Of a stretch of DNA of 64,000 bases, positions 7,738 through 15,916 are shown one piece after another; within the stretch, counting starts at the first letter, position 1; each line of letters begins with the position of its first letter. The notes under the pieces were generated by a model, which did no database searches, was not told where the DNA came from, and was given only the letters and a program-made list of their open reading frames with translations. This DNA comes from Actinoplanes lutulentus (lineage in GTDB: Bacteria; Actinomycetota; Actinomycetes; Mycobacteriales; Micromonosporaceae), in contig NZ_QLMJ01000003.1 of NCBI RefSeq assembly GCF_003259845.1, positions 62,001 to 126,000 of the forward strand, given 5' to 3'. The position numbers were made by a program, and so were the translations under genes.

Positions 7738-8319
7738 ATGAGGACCAGCACGGTGCTCGCGGTCGGCGCGCTGTTCGTGGTGATGGCAGGCGGCTGCGCC
7801 CAGAACGACAACGGAAGCCCGGATGTCGCGACCGCGCAGAGCGGTCCCGCACCTGCCGCGAGCTCGACGAGCGCGAACACGACCGACGACGCGGACGCAC
7901 CCCTCAAGTACGCGAAATGCATGCGCGAGAACGGGATGACCTGGTTCCCCGACCCGGACCCCGACAAGGAAGGCCGGTTCGCCATCAACCTGCCGCCCGG
8001 TGTCACGCCGAAGGACATGGAGAAGGCGGAGAAAGCCTGCCGGCAGTGGGCGCCGAACGGTGGCGAAGCGCCCGAGATGAGCGCCGAGGACCTGGAGAAG
8101 ATCCGGCAGATGGCGAAGTGCATGAGGGAGAACGGCGTGCCTGACTTCCCGGATCCGGATCCGGACGGCCGCATCGAGGCCCACCACAGCGTGGGCGACG
8201 GTCCTGGCAACGACGTGTTCGACAAGGCACAGGAAATCTGCTCGCAGTACCTGCCGAAGCCGCCCGGCGGCGGCGAGGCCGATGGCCCGGCCACCAATGT
8301 CGATGGAGGCGGAGCATGA
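7738..8319 (+). CDS. Secreted lipoprotein with two CMRENG-FPDPDPD repeats
   Basis: A 193-residue predicted lipoprotein: signal sequence 1-19 and lipobox MAGGC with Cys20. After a low-complexity Ser/Ala/Thr linker it has two related units, YAKCMRENGMTWFPDPDPD (about 58-76) and MAKCMRENGVPDFPDPDPD (about 122-140), each followed by a helix with a second cysteine (KACRQW, EICSQY). The paired cysteines suggest two disulfide-linked repeats. It is first in an operon with an efflux adaptor and ABC exporter, overlapping the adaptor by 4 bp. Proteins of this sort commonly accompany such exporters in actinobacteria, but their role is unknown. AAGGAG precedes the ATG. Confidence 0.85.
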   Translation: MRTSTVLAVGALFVVMAGGCAQNDNGSPDVATAQSGPAPAASSTSANTTDDADAPLKYAKCMRENGMTWFPDPDPDKEGRFAINLPPGVTPKDMEKAEKACRQWAPNGGEAPEMSAEDLEKIRQMAKCMRENGVPDFPDPDPDGRIEAHHSVGDGPGNDVFDKAQEICSQYLPKPPGGGEADGPATNVDGGGA

Positions 8320-9374
8320 GCCGGCGGGGACGGACCACGGCGGCGGTCGCCGCGGTGCTGACAGCGGGAGCGGCAGCCGCGGCGGTGTTCGTGGCCGGCC
8401 TGCCCGAGGGCGAGGCCGGTGCGCAGCCGGAGAGCGACCTGCCGGCGGCGACCGCTGACGTCCGCAAGGAGACCCTTGTCGACAAGGAGACCCACAACGG
8501 CTCACTCGGGTACGGCGATCCGGTCGCCGTCGACACCCGGCTGACCGGGACGGTGACGTCGCTGGCGGCACACGGTTCGACGGTGAAACGGGGAAAGCCG
8601 CTGTACGCCCTCGACAACGACCCGGTGGTGTTGCTCTACGGCAAGCTGCCCGCGTACCGAAGTCTGTCGTCCGGGGCTGAGGGCGCTGACGTGAAGCAGT
8701 TCGAGAAGAACCTGTGGGCACTCGGGTACCGCGGCTTCACTGTCGATAACGAGTACACCTCGGCGACCGCCGGCGCGGTCGAGGACTGGCAGGACGACCT
8801 GGGTCTGCCGGAGACCGGCACGGTCGAGCTCGGCCGGGTCGTCTACCAGCCAGCCGCGGTACGCGTCGGCTCCGTCACGGCGACGAAAGGCGACGCGGCC
8901 CAGCCCGGCACCGAGATCCTGCAGATCGCCGGGATCCGTCAGGTCGCCACTGTCGAGCTCGATGTCGACGACCAGCGGCTCGCCAAGAAGGGTGCGAAGG
9001 TCGACGTCACCCTGCCCGACGGCACGTCGGTGACCGGCCGGATCGCCGACATCGCGAGCACTATCGAGACCGCCGAGAACCCGTCCGAGGAGGACCGGAC
9101 CGTCCTCACCCTGACGATCACGTTCGACAAGGCGCCGACCGGCCTGGACGACGCCGGTGTGACAGTGGACTTCATGTCCTCCCAGCGGAAGAACGTGCTG
9201 ACGGTTCCGGTCAGCGCGCTTCTCGCGCTTTCCGAGGGAGGGTACGGGCTACAGGTCGTCGACGGCACCACCACCCGGATCGTGGCCGCCGAGACGGGGT
9301 TGTTCGCGGACGGCCGGGTCGAGGTCAGCGGCACCGGCCTCACCGAGGGTACGAAGGTCGGTGTACCGGAATGA
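8316..9374 (+). CDS. Efflux adaptor (HlyD/MacA-like, with peptidoglycan-binding-type insert)
   Basis: A 352-residue extracytoplasmic adaptor anchored by an N-terminal helix (10-28). The region after [24 protein letters not shown] begins a biotinyl-lipoyl-like hairpin; [23 protein letters not shown] (about 88-110) is its return strand. Residues about 118-160 ([20 protein letters not shown] ... [20 protein letters not shown]) match the peptidoglycan-binding-1 fold. The C-terminal half is a barrel and membrane-proximal domain with [19 protein letters not shown]. The gene overlaps the lipoprotein upstream and the ATPase downstream (ATGA each). This is the actinobacterial form of a MacA-type adaptor; the exported substrate is unknown, with peptides or antibiotics possible. 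Confidence 0.88.
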   Translation: MSRRGRTTAAVAAVLTAGAAAAAVFVAGLPEGEAGAQPESDLPAATADVRKETLVDKETHNGSLGYGDPVAVDTRLTGTVTSLAAHGSTVKRGKPLYALDNDPVVLLYGKLPAYRSLSSGAEGADVKQFEKNLWALGYRGFTVDNEYTSATAGAVEDWQDDLGLPETGTVELGRVVYQPAAVRVGSVTATKGDAAQPGTEILQIAGIRQVATVELDVDDQRLAKKGAKVDVTLPDGTSVTGRIADIASTIETAENPSEEDRTVLTLTITFDKAPTGLDDAGVTVDFMSSQRKNVLTVPVSALLALSEGGYGLQVVDGTTTRIVAAETGLFADGRVEVSGTGLTEGTKVGVPE

Positions 9375-10033
9375 CCGGCCCGGTGATCCACCTCGAAGGT
9401 GTCACGAAGCAGTACGCCGGTGGCGTGACGGCCCTGAGAGACGTCGACCTGATCGTCGAACACGGCGAGCTCATCGCGATCGTCGGCCCGTCCGGTTCCG
9501 GAAAGTCCACGATGCTGCACCTGATCGGCACGCTGGACCGGCCGTCCACCGGAACCGTGCGGATCGACGGGTACGACGTGGCCCGCCTCTCCGACCGGCA
9601 ACTGTCGGCGTTGCGAGCCCGCAAGATCGGCTTCGTGTTCCAGTCGTTCCACCTGGCGCCGGGACGGGACGCGATCGCCAACGTGGCTGACGGTCTGCTC
9701 TACATGGGCGTACCCAAGAAGGAGCGGGAGCGGCGCGCTGAGGCCGCGCTCGTCAGGGTGGGTCTTGGTGATCGTCTGCGGCATCGGCCGCATCAGCTCT
9801 CCGGTGGGGAGAAGCAGCGTGTCGCGGTGGCGCGGGCGGTGGCGGGGGAACCGGCGGTGCTGCTGGCCGACGAGCCCACCGGCAACCTCGACTCGCATGC
9901 CGGTGCCGGGGTGGTCGAACTGTTGCGGGAGTTGAACGCGGCCGGAACCACCGTTCTGGTGATCACCCACGATCACGAGATCGCCGGCGCGATGCCCCGG
10001 CAGGTGCCGATGCTCGACGGGCAGGTGGTCTGA
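9371..10033 (+). CDS. ABC transporter ATP-binding protein, MacB/LolD type
   Basis: A 220-residue ATPase with Walker [10 protein letters not shown] (about 38-46), Q-loop [11 protein letters not shown], signature [15 protein letters not shown], Walker [13 protein letters not shown] and H-loop [17 protein letters not shown] is characteristic of the MacB/FtsE/LolD exporter subfamily. It overlaps the adaptor by 4 bp and is followed immediately (TGAATG) by the permease, so the three proteins should form one exporter. The ATPase drives mechanotransmission by the FtsX-like permease rather than classical transport through a pore; this is known for MacB relatives and inferred here. Confidence 0.96.
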   Translation: MTGPVIHLEGVTKQYAGGVTALRDVDLIVEHGELIAIVGPSGSGKSTMLHLIGTLDRPSTGTVRIDGYDVARLSDRQLSALRARKIGFVFQSFHLAPGRDAIANVADGLLYMGVPKKERERRAEAALVRVGLGDRLRHRPHQLSGGEKQRVAVARAVAGEPAVLLADEPTGNLDSHAGAGVVELLRELNAAGTTVLVITHDHEIAGAMPRQVPMLDGQVV

Positions 10034-11215
10034 ATGGCCCTGCGACCGGCGCCTCTCGGTGCCGCCGACCTGGTCAGGCTGGGTGGATATGGTCTTCGCT
10101 CCCGTCCGCTGCGTGCGGTTCTGTCCGCGCTCGGCATCGCGATCGGTATCGCCGCGATGATCGCCGTGGTCGGCATCTCGGAGTCCAGCCGGGCCGAGCT
10201 GGACCGGCAACTCGACGCGCTCGGCACCAACATGCTGCGGGTCTCGCCGGGGCAGACGATGTTCGGTGATGACGCCAGCCTGCCCGACGAAGCCCTCTCG
10301 ATGATCAAGCGGATCGGCCCGGTGACCTCGGCGACCGCGACCGGCACGGTCTCCGACACGCCGGTCTACCGCACCGACCGGATCCCGGCGGGCCAGACCA
10401 GCGGCATCGCCCTGATGGCGACCCAGCTGGACCTGCTGGAGACGGTCGGCGCGGAACTGGCCGGCGGCACCTGGCTCAACGCCGCCACCGCGAAATACCC
10501 CGCGGTGGTCCTCGGCGCCACCGCGGCCAAACGGCTCGGTGACGTGCCGGCCGTTTACATCGACGGGCGGCGTTACCCGGTCGTCGGCGTGCTGAAGAAC
10601 GTGCCGCTCGCCTCGGAACTCGACACCGCAGTGCTGATCGGCTGGGCCGCCGCCGAGTCCTACCTGGACTTTGACGGGCACGCCACCACGGTCTACACCC
10701 GGGCCGTCGAGGCGAAAGTCGAGGCGGTCCGGTCGGTTCTCGCGGCCACCGCCAACCCGGAGAGCCCCGACCAGGTGGACGTCTCCAACCCGTCCGACGC
10801 GCTGTTCGCGCAGCGCGCCGCCAGCCAGACGTTCACCGCCCTGCTGCTCGGACTCGGCGCGGTCGCACTGCTGGTCGGCGGCATCGGCGTCGCCAACACC
10901 ATGGTCATCTCGGTGCTGGAACGCCGCGCCGAAATCGGTCTGCGCCGCTCCCTGGGCGCCACCCGAGGACAGATCCGCACCCAGTTCGTCGCCGAGTCAC
11001 TGCTGTTGTCCCTGCTCGGCGGTGCCGCCGGGGTGCTGGGCGGATTCGCGGTCACACTCTTCTACGCCAGCACCCAGTCCTGGCCGACGGTGGTGCCGCT
11101 CTGGGCGATCGGCGGCGGCCTCGCGGCCACCCTGCTGATCGGCGCGGTAGCCGGCCTCTATCCCGCGATCCGAGCAGCTCGGCTTGCGCCGACCGAGGCA
11201 CTCGCGGCCGCATGA
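10034..11215 (+). CDS. ABC transporter permease, MacB/FtsX type
   Basis: A 393-residue permease: one N-terminal TM (about 27-50, AVLSALGIAIGIAAMIAVVGI), a large extracytoplasmic MacB-PCD domain (50-260), then three TMs (about 272-297, 322-345, 352-376). ISVLERRAEIGLRRSLGATRGQIRTQFVAES just after TM2 is the conserved FtsX coupling region. It is last in the operon and is followed by a strong symmetrical terminator. Together with the genes at 8316 and 9371 it makes a complete MacAB-like system, plausibly controlled by the divergent two-component pair. Confidence 0.95.
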   Translation: MALRPAPLGAADLVRLGGYGLRSRPLRAVLSALGIAIGIAAMIAVVGISESSRAELDRQLDALGTNMLRVSPGQTMFGDDASLPDEALSMIKRIGPVTSATATGTVSDTPVYRTDRIPAGQTSGIALMATQLDLLETVGAELAGGTWLNAATAKYPAVVLGATAAKRLGDVPAVYIDGRRYPVVGVLKNVPLASELDTAVLIGWAAAESYLDFDGHATTVYTRAVEAKVEAVRSVLAATANPESPDQVDVSNPSDALFAQRAASQTFTALLLGLGAVALLVGGIGVANTMVISVLERRAEIGLRRSLGATRGQIRTQFVAESLLLSLLGGAAGVLGGFAVTLFYASTQSWPTVVPLWAIGGGLAATLLIGAVAGLYPAIRAARLAPTEALAAA

Positions 11216-11217
11216 CT

Positions 11218-11258
11218 TTCTTGGGTACGGGAGATGCGCTTTCTCCCGTACCCAAGAA
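11218..11258. terminator. Bidirectional terminator
   Basis: Perfect 17-bp stem (arms 11218-11234 and 11242-11258) with a 7-nt loop, followed by GGGTTTT on the plus strand. It lies between the convergent ABC permease and SPFH genes and can serve both. Confidence 0.9.
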
Positions 11259-11263
11259 GGGTT

Positions 11264-12145
11264 TTAATCGGCCTGACCGACCGGGCGGGTGAGAGAGACG
11301 CCGGCGCCCATGCACAGGCCTGGCTCTTTGCTGAGTTTCTCGGCGATCTGCAGACAGCGGGCCACCTGGTCGACGCTCGCATCGGTGCGGGTGATCTCGG
11401 CGCGGGTCTTCGCGTTCGCCTTGTCGATCTCCAGGTTGCGGGCTTCGAGAATCTTCTGACCGTACGCGGCGATGGCCTGCGTCGTCGGGTCGTCGTAACG
11501 CGGCGACTCGAACGCCACCGACTTCACCACGATCTCGTCGCCGAGCTCACCGGTGAGCGCCGTGATCAGCGGTTCCTTGTAGGTCTTGTTCAGATCCGGC
11601 GCCGGCGCGTCATCACTGGTCACGTCAACCACGCCGAGCGGATCGAACGACGCGAAGATCGACGTCATCGCACCGTTGATCTGCGGGTTGACCCGGCGCT
11701 CGACGAACACCTCGAAACGGGACTTGCCGTCGACCTCGCGGTAGGCCGCCCAGTTCTCCGGAGCCTTCTCCGCCTTGGCCGACCACTCGATCTGCACCGG
11801 AATGCAGGCCCGGCGCTGCGCCGCGATCGTCACCCAGACGCAGTCCTCGCCGAGGTGCGCATAGGTCTGCCCGGACGCGTCCCACTCGTCCACGTCCTGC
11901 CACGGCGCGGTCCACTGGAGGCCGGCGCCGGTGGTACGGCCGGTCGGCTTGTTCCAGCTGGTGACGATACCGACGTTCCGGGTCGGAACGACGGTGATGC
12001 AGGAGGCGATGAGGAACCCGGCGGCGGCTACCAGGCTGATGGTGAAGGTCAGCCAGGCGTTGCGGGGTTTGGGAAGCTTGCCGCTGACGGCGGCAAGAAG
12101 GGCGATGAGTGCGACGGCGGCAAGAACGAGGCCGAAGACGAACAA
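11264..12145 (-). CDS. SPFH/prohibitin-family membrane protein
   Basis: A 293-residue protein with two N-terminal membrane helices (about 2-20 and 32-52), then an SPFH core beginning VVPTRNVGIVTSWNKPTG and containing WTAPWQDVDEWDASGQ. The C-terminal part (about 225-265) is an Ala/Glu/Lys-rich helix (YGQKILEARNLEIDKANAKTRAEITRTDASVDQ) typical of stomatin/prohibitin oligomerisation. Such proteins form membrane microdomain scaffolds; the function here is unknown. The start is a TTG at 12145 with AGGA about 9 bases upstream; no ATG or GTG gives the full first helix. It stands alone, convergent with the ABC operon. Confidence 0.85.
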   Translation of the reverse strand: MFVFGLVLAAVALIALLAAVSGKLPKPRNAWLTFTISLVAAAGFLIASCITVVPTRNVGIVTSWNKPTGRTTGAGLQWTAPWQDVDEWDASGQTYAHLGEDCVWVTIAAQRRACIPVQIEWSAKAEKAPENWAAYREVDGKSRFEVFVERRVNPQINGAMTSIFASFDPLGVVDVTSDDAPAPDLNKTYKEPLITALTGELGDEIVVKSVAFESPRYDDPTTQAIAAYGQKILEARNLEIDKANAKTRAEITRTDASVDQVARCLQIAEKLSKEPGLCMGAGVSLTRPVGQAD

Positions 12146-12242
12146 AGGGGATCCTCACGATGGGGGTGCGTCGACCACCCACGGTAAGGCAAATGATCAA
12201 CAGTGCGTGGCCGTCCGGGATCTGTTGTCTCTTCGTCGACGC

Positions 12243-12953
12243 TCAGCCGGCGAGGCGGCGTCGCGCCAGGCTGATGTCGTCGTCCGTCAGCCCACCGTGG
12301 CGGAGATAGGTGGTTACGTCGAGTGAGGAGACCACCGCGGCGATGGCCTGCGTGACTGAGGTGCCGTGTTCGGCCAGGGTGGCAGAGAGCCATTGCTGGT
12401 ATTCCGGCTCGCGTGCGGCGAGCCGTGCGGCGCTGCGCGCGTAGTCAGCGGCGATATCGCCGGCGGACACCCCGGCGAGGGCCAACAGAATCAGAGATGC
12501 GATACCGGTTCGGTCGCAGCCGCGCCCGCAGTGCACCAGCACTCCGCCCGGGGCGGCGTGCGCGACTGCCGCCACTACCGTGGCGTGCCGGTCCGGCCAG
12601 CGAGCCAGCGCGTCCGCGTAATACAACGGCGTGCCCCACAGACCGTTGTCAGCCCACCGCGCGACGAATTCAGCATCGGCGCCGTCCTCGATACCGATCC
12701 GAACCTGGATCAGCGCCGGGTGATGATCCCGTACGTCGATGCTGGTGTTGGGGACGTTGTCGGTCTCCAGTGTTATGACGGTGCGGATGCCGTAGTCCCA
12801 CAACGCGGCCCATCCCGACGGCGTCAGGTATCGCGGGTGATCGCTGCGCACCACCGCTCCCAGTCGGGTTTGTCCACCGTCTGTCGTTCGTAAGCCGCCG
12901 AGGTCGCGAACATTCAGGCAGCCATCCCACTCCAGCTCTCGCCGATCCACCAT
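12243..12953 (-). CDS. Tyrosine phosphatase-family protein (PF13350-like)
   Basis: A 236-residue cytosolic phosphatase. The signature HCGRGCDRTG (141-150) gives nucleophile Cys142 and Arg148 in the CX5R loop. The N-terminal GCLNVRDLGGLRTTDGG ... VVRSDHPRYLT is the characteristic RDLGG entry of bacterial Tyr/Ser phosphatases related to PtpB/IphP. Asp/Glu residues in the WPDRHATVV region may supply the general acid. The ATG at 12953 was chosen: family similarity starts there and AGGA lies about 8 bases upstream. The open frame continues upstream into repeat B', which is not credible protein. It might act on phosphoproteins or phosphoinositides; the substrate is unknown. Confidence 0.9.
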   Translation of the reverse strand: MVDRRELEWDGCLNVRDLGGLRTTDGGQTRLGAVVRSDHPRYLTPSGWAALWDYGIRTVITLETDNVPNTSIDVRDHHPALIQVRIGIEDGADAEFVARWADNGLWGTPLYYADALARWPDRHATVVAAVAHAAPGGVLVHCGRGCDRTGIASLILLALAGVSAGDIAADYARSAARLAAREPEYQQWLSATLAEHGTSVTQAIAAVVSSLDVTTYLRHGGLTDDDISLARRRLAG

Positions 12954-13047
12954 GCCGCCATCCTGGCGAACACGATCAAACCGGCGCGCGCCGGATTGGT
13001 TGTGGCCAGACCGTGGTGGCGGGCCCGCCGGATGCTGCCCTCGCCGT

Positions 13048-13170
13048 TGTTCAGATCTTGTGCCGTTCGGCCGTCCGATCGACCGCGAACGCACGAGTTT
13101 CCGGAGCGGGCCGCCGTGGCTTGTCGATTTCGGGTGGCCCGGGAGCACCTCGGTGACTCGCTGCCACCAC
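13048..13170 (-). repeat. Inverted duplicate B, copy 2
   Basis: Reverse complement of 5682-5804 with about nine mismatches in 123 bp. It lies 95 bp upstream of the phosphatase start. On the minus strand it follows repeat A' after a 207-bp spacer, whereas in copy 1 A and B are 1,110 bp apart. Confidence 0.88.
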
Positions 13171-13377
13171 AAAGGTGGAGAGCGTCGGCTTTGTGGAAAC
13201 CCGCGGGGGTCAGAGCACCTACAGGTCTCCAAGATCGGGCCGGCGCCGACGGTATGCCGCGACGAGCGCGCACTCTCCGTGACAATTCGTGGAGAAGGGT
13301 GCCACCAGCCGGGTTGATCCCCATGCCAGTGCCGTCGTTTCGTCGAGGACTGGGAAATCATCAGGCCCCGCGGCGGT
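13171..13377. other. Spacer between A' and B', no gene seen
   Basis: 207 bp of ordinary GC content. Open frames cross it, but their codon use is not gene-like. It does not match the 1.1 kb segment that occupies the same place between A and B in copy 1, so one of the two arrangements has exchanged or lost its insert. Confidence 0.6.
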
Positions 13378-13481
13378 CAAGCGGGACCCTGCAACCGCCG
13401 TGGACTGCAAGGTCAAAGCCGCTCGGGAGAGGTGCGCCAGGCAGGCTTCGAATCTGCGACCGACGGATGAGAAGTCCGTTG
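13378..13481 (-). pseudogene. Inverted duplicate A, copy 2: tRNA-Arg(TCT) 3' remnant plus flank
   Basis: 104 bp, about 92% identical by eye to the reverse complement of 4468-4571. It retains the anticodon arm, variable loop and T-arm sequence with substitutions (anticodon loop CTTCTCA, altered T-stem), but the acceptor 5' strand and D-arm are missing; the sequence past 13481 does not match the tRNA. It is therefore a tRNA remnant, not a working gene. Confidence 0.85.
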
Positions 13482-13540
13482 ATCGCAGGGCGGGCAACCC
13501 GTTCGGCATGGAGGCGGGTCACGCCGCGTGGATGGGAGCA

Positions 13541-13611
13541 CACCGTTGATGTCTGTGTGCCTTCATCACGGCCAGGGCATCGACGCGGGCACACGGTACG
13601 GCTGTGTGCGA
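13541..13611 (+). repeat. Dispersed intergenic repeat, copy 1
   Basis: About 70 bp sharing a core CTTCATCACGGCCAGGGCAT and flanking GCACACGGT and TGTGTGCGAC motifs with the reverse complement of 61768-61839. By eye the match is about 75-80%. It lies in the gene-free stretch between repeat A' and the DMT transporter. Confidence 0.75.
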
Positions 13612-13660
13612 CTCCATCCACCCTGCACACATCCAGCCTGCCGCCAGAGCGCAGGTCGAA

Positions 13661-14713
13661 TCAGGGGCCTGTCACTTCAGGGGCTTTGACGCCGCGATCG
13701 GCCCGGTCGTCAACCTCGTTGCCATCCGCCGGACCCGGAACGACCGGCTGCCCGCCCGCGTCAGAGACGCCCGGCCGACCCTCGCCCTGCCGACCCTCGC
13801 CCGGCCGACCCTCACCCGGCCGACCCTCACCCGGAGCGCCCGGCCTCGAACCCGGAGCAGCCGTCCGGCGGGCCAGGCCCACCACTCCCCACCCCATCAC
13901 CAGCGCCGCCACGCCCACCGCGACCAGCCCGAAAACCCCGAACCGCACCCGCTCGTCGAACAGCACCACCCCGGCCAGCGCCGCCACCAGCGGATTACTC
14001 ACGCTGACCGTGGCGAGCGGCGCGGCCAGCCCGGCACCCTTGTACGACAACTGGCCCAGCAGATAGCCGCAGACCGAAAACGCCACCACCATCGCCAGCG
14101 CCAGCCCGGACACCGCGCCGAAACCGCCGCTCGTGAACGACGCCAGCACCGCCTTGGACAGCACCGACGCAATTCCAAAAGCGACGCCGGCCGCCCCGGC
14201 GAGCAGCATCGCCCGCGCGCGCGGCCCGGCCCACCGGTCCGTGCGGGACGCCACCCACCGGGCGGCCAGCGCGCACACGACGACCACGCCCGCCGTGATC
14301 ACGCCGAGCACCCGCACATCACCGGAGCCCAGCAGCGCCGGGCCGGACGCTTCCACGGACAGCAACAGAATCACCGCGAGGCCGAAGACGGTCAGGCCCG
14401 CGTCGATCCAGGACGCCCGGCTGACCGGGGTCCGGTATCGAATCACCTGGATCGGCAGCGCGAAGATCAGGGTCAGGGTGCCGAGCGCCTGGACGACGGC
14501 GACGGTCCCGAAGTTGAGCGCCACCACGTGCAGCGCAACGCCGGCCCCGGTGAGCAGCAGCGCGACGGCCCAGCGGGACAGGCCACGATGGCCGCGCTCG
14601 GCGAGACGCTCCTGCGCGACGGCGGCGATCGCGTAACTGGCGGCGGAGAGCAGGGAAAGACCCACGGCCCAGCCCATCGACCCACCCCCGAAGTAATCCG
14701 CTCCATCGAACAT
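13661..14713 (-). CDS. DMT-superfamily (EamA-like) membrane transporter
   Basis: A protein of up to 350 residues with about ten predicted membrane helices from residue 13 to 285, in two EamA-like halves: GWAVGLSLLSAASYAIAAVAQERLAERG and the second half from LLAGAAGVAFGIASVLSKAVLA. The LSYKGAGLAAPLATVSVSNPLVAALAGVVLFDE stretch is a typical DMT closing motif. The C-terminal 65 residues are cytoplasmic and contain a 15-bp tandem repeat giving GEGRP units (about 13785-13840). The annotated ATG is 14713; an ATG at 14677 (MGWAVG) directly before the first helix is an equally good start. The substrate is unknown. Confidence 0.85.
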   Translation of the reverse strand: MFDGADYFGGGSMGWAVGLSLLSAASYAIAAVAQERLAERGHRGLSRWAVALLLTGAGVALHVVALNFGTVAVVQALGTLTLIFALPIQVIRYRTPVSRASWIDAGLTVFGLAVILLLSVEASGPALLGSGDVRVLGVITAGVVVVCALAARWVASRTDRWAGPRARAMLLAGAAGVAFGIASVLSKAVLASFTSGGFGAVSGLALAMVVAFSVCGYLLGQLSYKGAGLAAPLATVSVSNPLVAALAGVVLFDERVRFGVFGLVAVGVAALVMGWGVVGLARRTAAPGSRPGAPGEGRPGEGRPGEGRQGEGRPGVSDAGGQPVVPGPADGNEVDDRADRGVKAPEVTGP

Positions 14714-14822
14714 ACCGAGCGCCGCCCACCGAATTACCCGTCACCAAAGAAGCAAACCGACAAAACACTCACCCGGGAAATTCCGTTTCGCCGGCCACCC
14801 GCGACCTGCCAACATCGCCCGC

Positions 14823-15746
14823 ATGGTGACGGCAAGTGGTGTACGCATCGGCTGGGCGGATCTGCCCGGCCACGTTCGCGACCGGATCGAGCGGATCATC
14901 GGCGGCGGACCGGTGGTCGAGGCGCTCTCCCAGACCGGTGGTTTCTCCCCCGGCACCGCTGACCGGGTCCGCACCGCCGACGGCCGCCGCGCCTTCGTGA
15001 AGGCCGTCTCCCCCAGCCAGAACACGGACTCCGCGACGATGGCCCGCCGCGAGGCCAGGATCACCGCGCTCCTGCCCGAGCACACGCCGGTCCCTCGGAT
15101 GCTGGGAACGTTCGAGCAGGACAATTGGGTCGTTCTCATCCTGGAGGACATCGTCGGCTCGCATCCGCGTACCCCCTGGGTGGAGAGCGAGGTCGACGCG
15201 GCCGCGGCCGCGCTCGCGAAGCTTGCCCAGGCACTCACGCCGGCGCCTGATCTTGACCTTCCTCGGGTGACCGATTACGTGGCGTCCGATTTCGCCTGCT
15301 GGGCCAAGCTCGCCGCCGACCCGCCCGCCGACCTCGACCCTTGGCTGGTGGCCAACCTCGGCGCGCTGCGCGCGGCCTCGGAGCACGGCCTTGCCGCGAT
15401 CTCTCACGGCGACACGCTCACTCACTGCGACATCCGAGCCGACAACCTTTTGGTACGCACGGACGGCCGCATTCTCATCGTCGACTGGCCCTGGGGCAGC
15501 CTCGGTCCGGCATGGCTGGACACCGTGATGCTCGCCATGAACGTGCTGGTGCACGGCGGCGACCCGAGCCGGCTGCTGGTGGGCCTCGACCCGGACGACG
15601 TGACCGGGGTGATCGCCGGTTTCACCGGTTACTTCCACTGGCAGTCCCGGCTGCCGCCTCCTCCGGGTCTGCCGACCGTGCGGGCGTTCCAGAGGTTCCA
15701 GGGTGACGCCCTGGTCCCGTGGCTACGCGCCAGGCTGACGGCCTGA
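14823..15746 (+). CDS. Aminoglycoside phosphotransferase-family kinase
   Basis: A 307-residue protein of the APH/choline kinase fold. The N lobe has FSPGTADRVRTADGRRAFVKAVSP (glycine-rich strand and Lys), with IARR-like MARREARITALLPEHTPVPRMLG. The catalytic loop is HGDTLTHCDIRADNLLV and the metal-binding Asp lies in ILIVDWPWGSLGPAWLD. The substrate is not readable: APH-family proteins in actinomycetes include antibiotic-resistance kinases, sugar kinases and many orphans. The gene stands alone and divergent from the DMT transporter, with 109 bp between. There is no reason from context to call it a resistance gene. Confidence 0.87.
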   Translation: MVTASGVRIGWADLPGHVRDRIERIIGGGPVVEALSQTGGFSPGTADRVRTADGRRAFVKAVSPSQNTDSATMARREARITALLPEHTPVPRMLGTFEQDNWVVLILEDIVGSHPRTPWVESEVDAAAAALAKLAQALTPAPDLDLPRVTDYVASDFACWAKLAADPPADLDPWLVANLGALRAASEHGLAAISHGDTLTHCDIRADNLLVRTDGRILIVDWPWGSLGPAWLDTVMLAMNVLVHGGDPSRLLVGLDPDDVTGVIAGFTGYFHWQSRLPPPPGLPTVRAFQRFQGDALVPWLRARLTA

Positions 15747-15855
15747 CTCACAGAAACACGACTGAACCACACCCGCTGCCGGGCCGTAACAGTTACCGCA
15801 TTGACCGGCAGGTGGGACCTCAAGCACACCGCGCCGGACCGCCCCGCCTCCCGGA

Positions 15856-15861
15856 CTAGGC
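15856..15861 (+). promoter_or_regulatory. Candidate -10 box for serA
   Basis: TAGGCT, 55 bp before the annotated serA start and directly before a GTG-led upstream frame that overlaps serA out of frame. No clear -35 is seen. The frame has little coding character, so the box is taken as part of the serA promoter. Confidence 0.4.
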
Positions 15862-15916
15862 TTGACCACCGTGAACTGGGCTTCGGCGTGGCGGCCCGGA
15901 AGCAGCCCACCGAAAC

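Noticed and set aside
13361..13630. Gene or functional tRNA over repeat A'
   Set aside because: The translated frame is a tRNA read-through shadow, and the D-arm and acceptor half of the tRNA are missing.
14823..15746. Antibiotic-resistance kinase
   Set aside because: APH-fold proteins are diverse and nothing in the sequence or context points to an aminoglycoside substrate.
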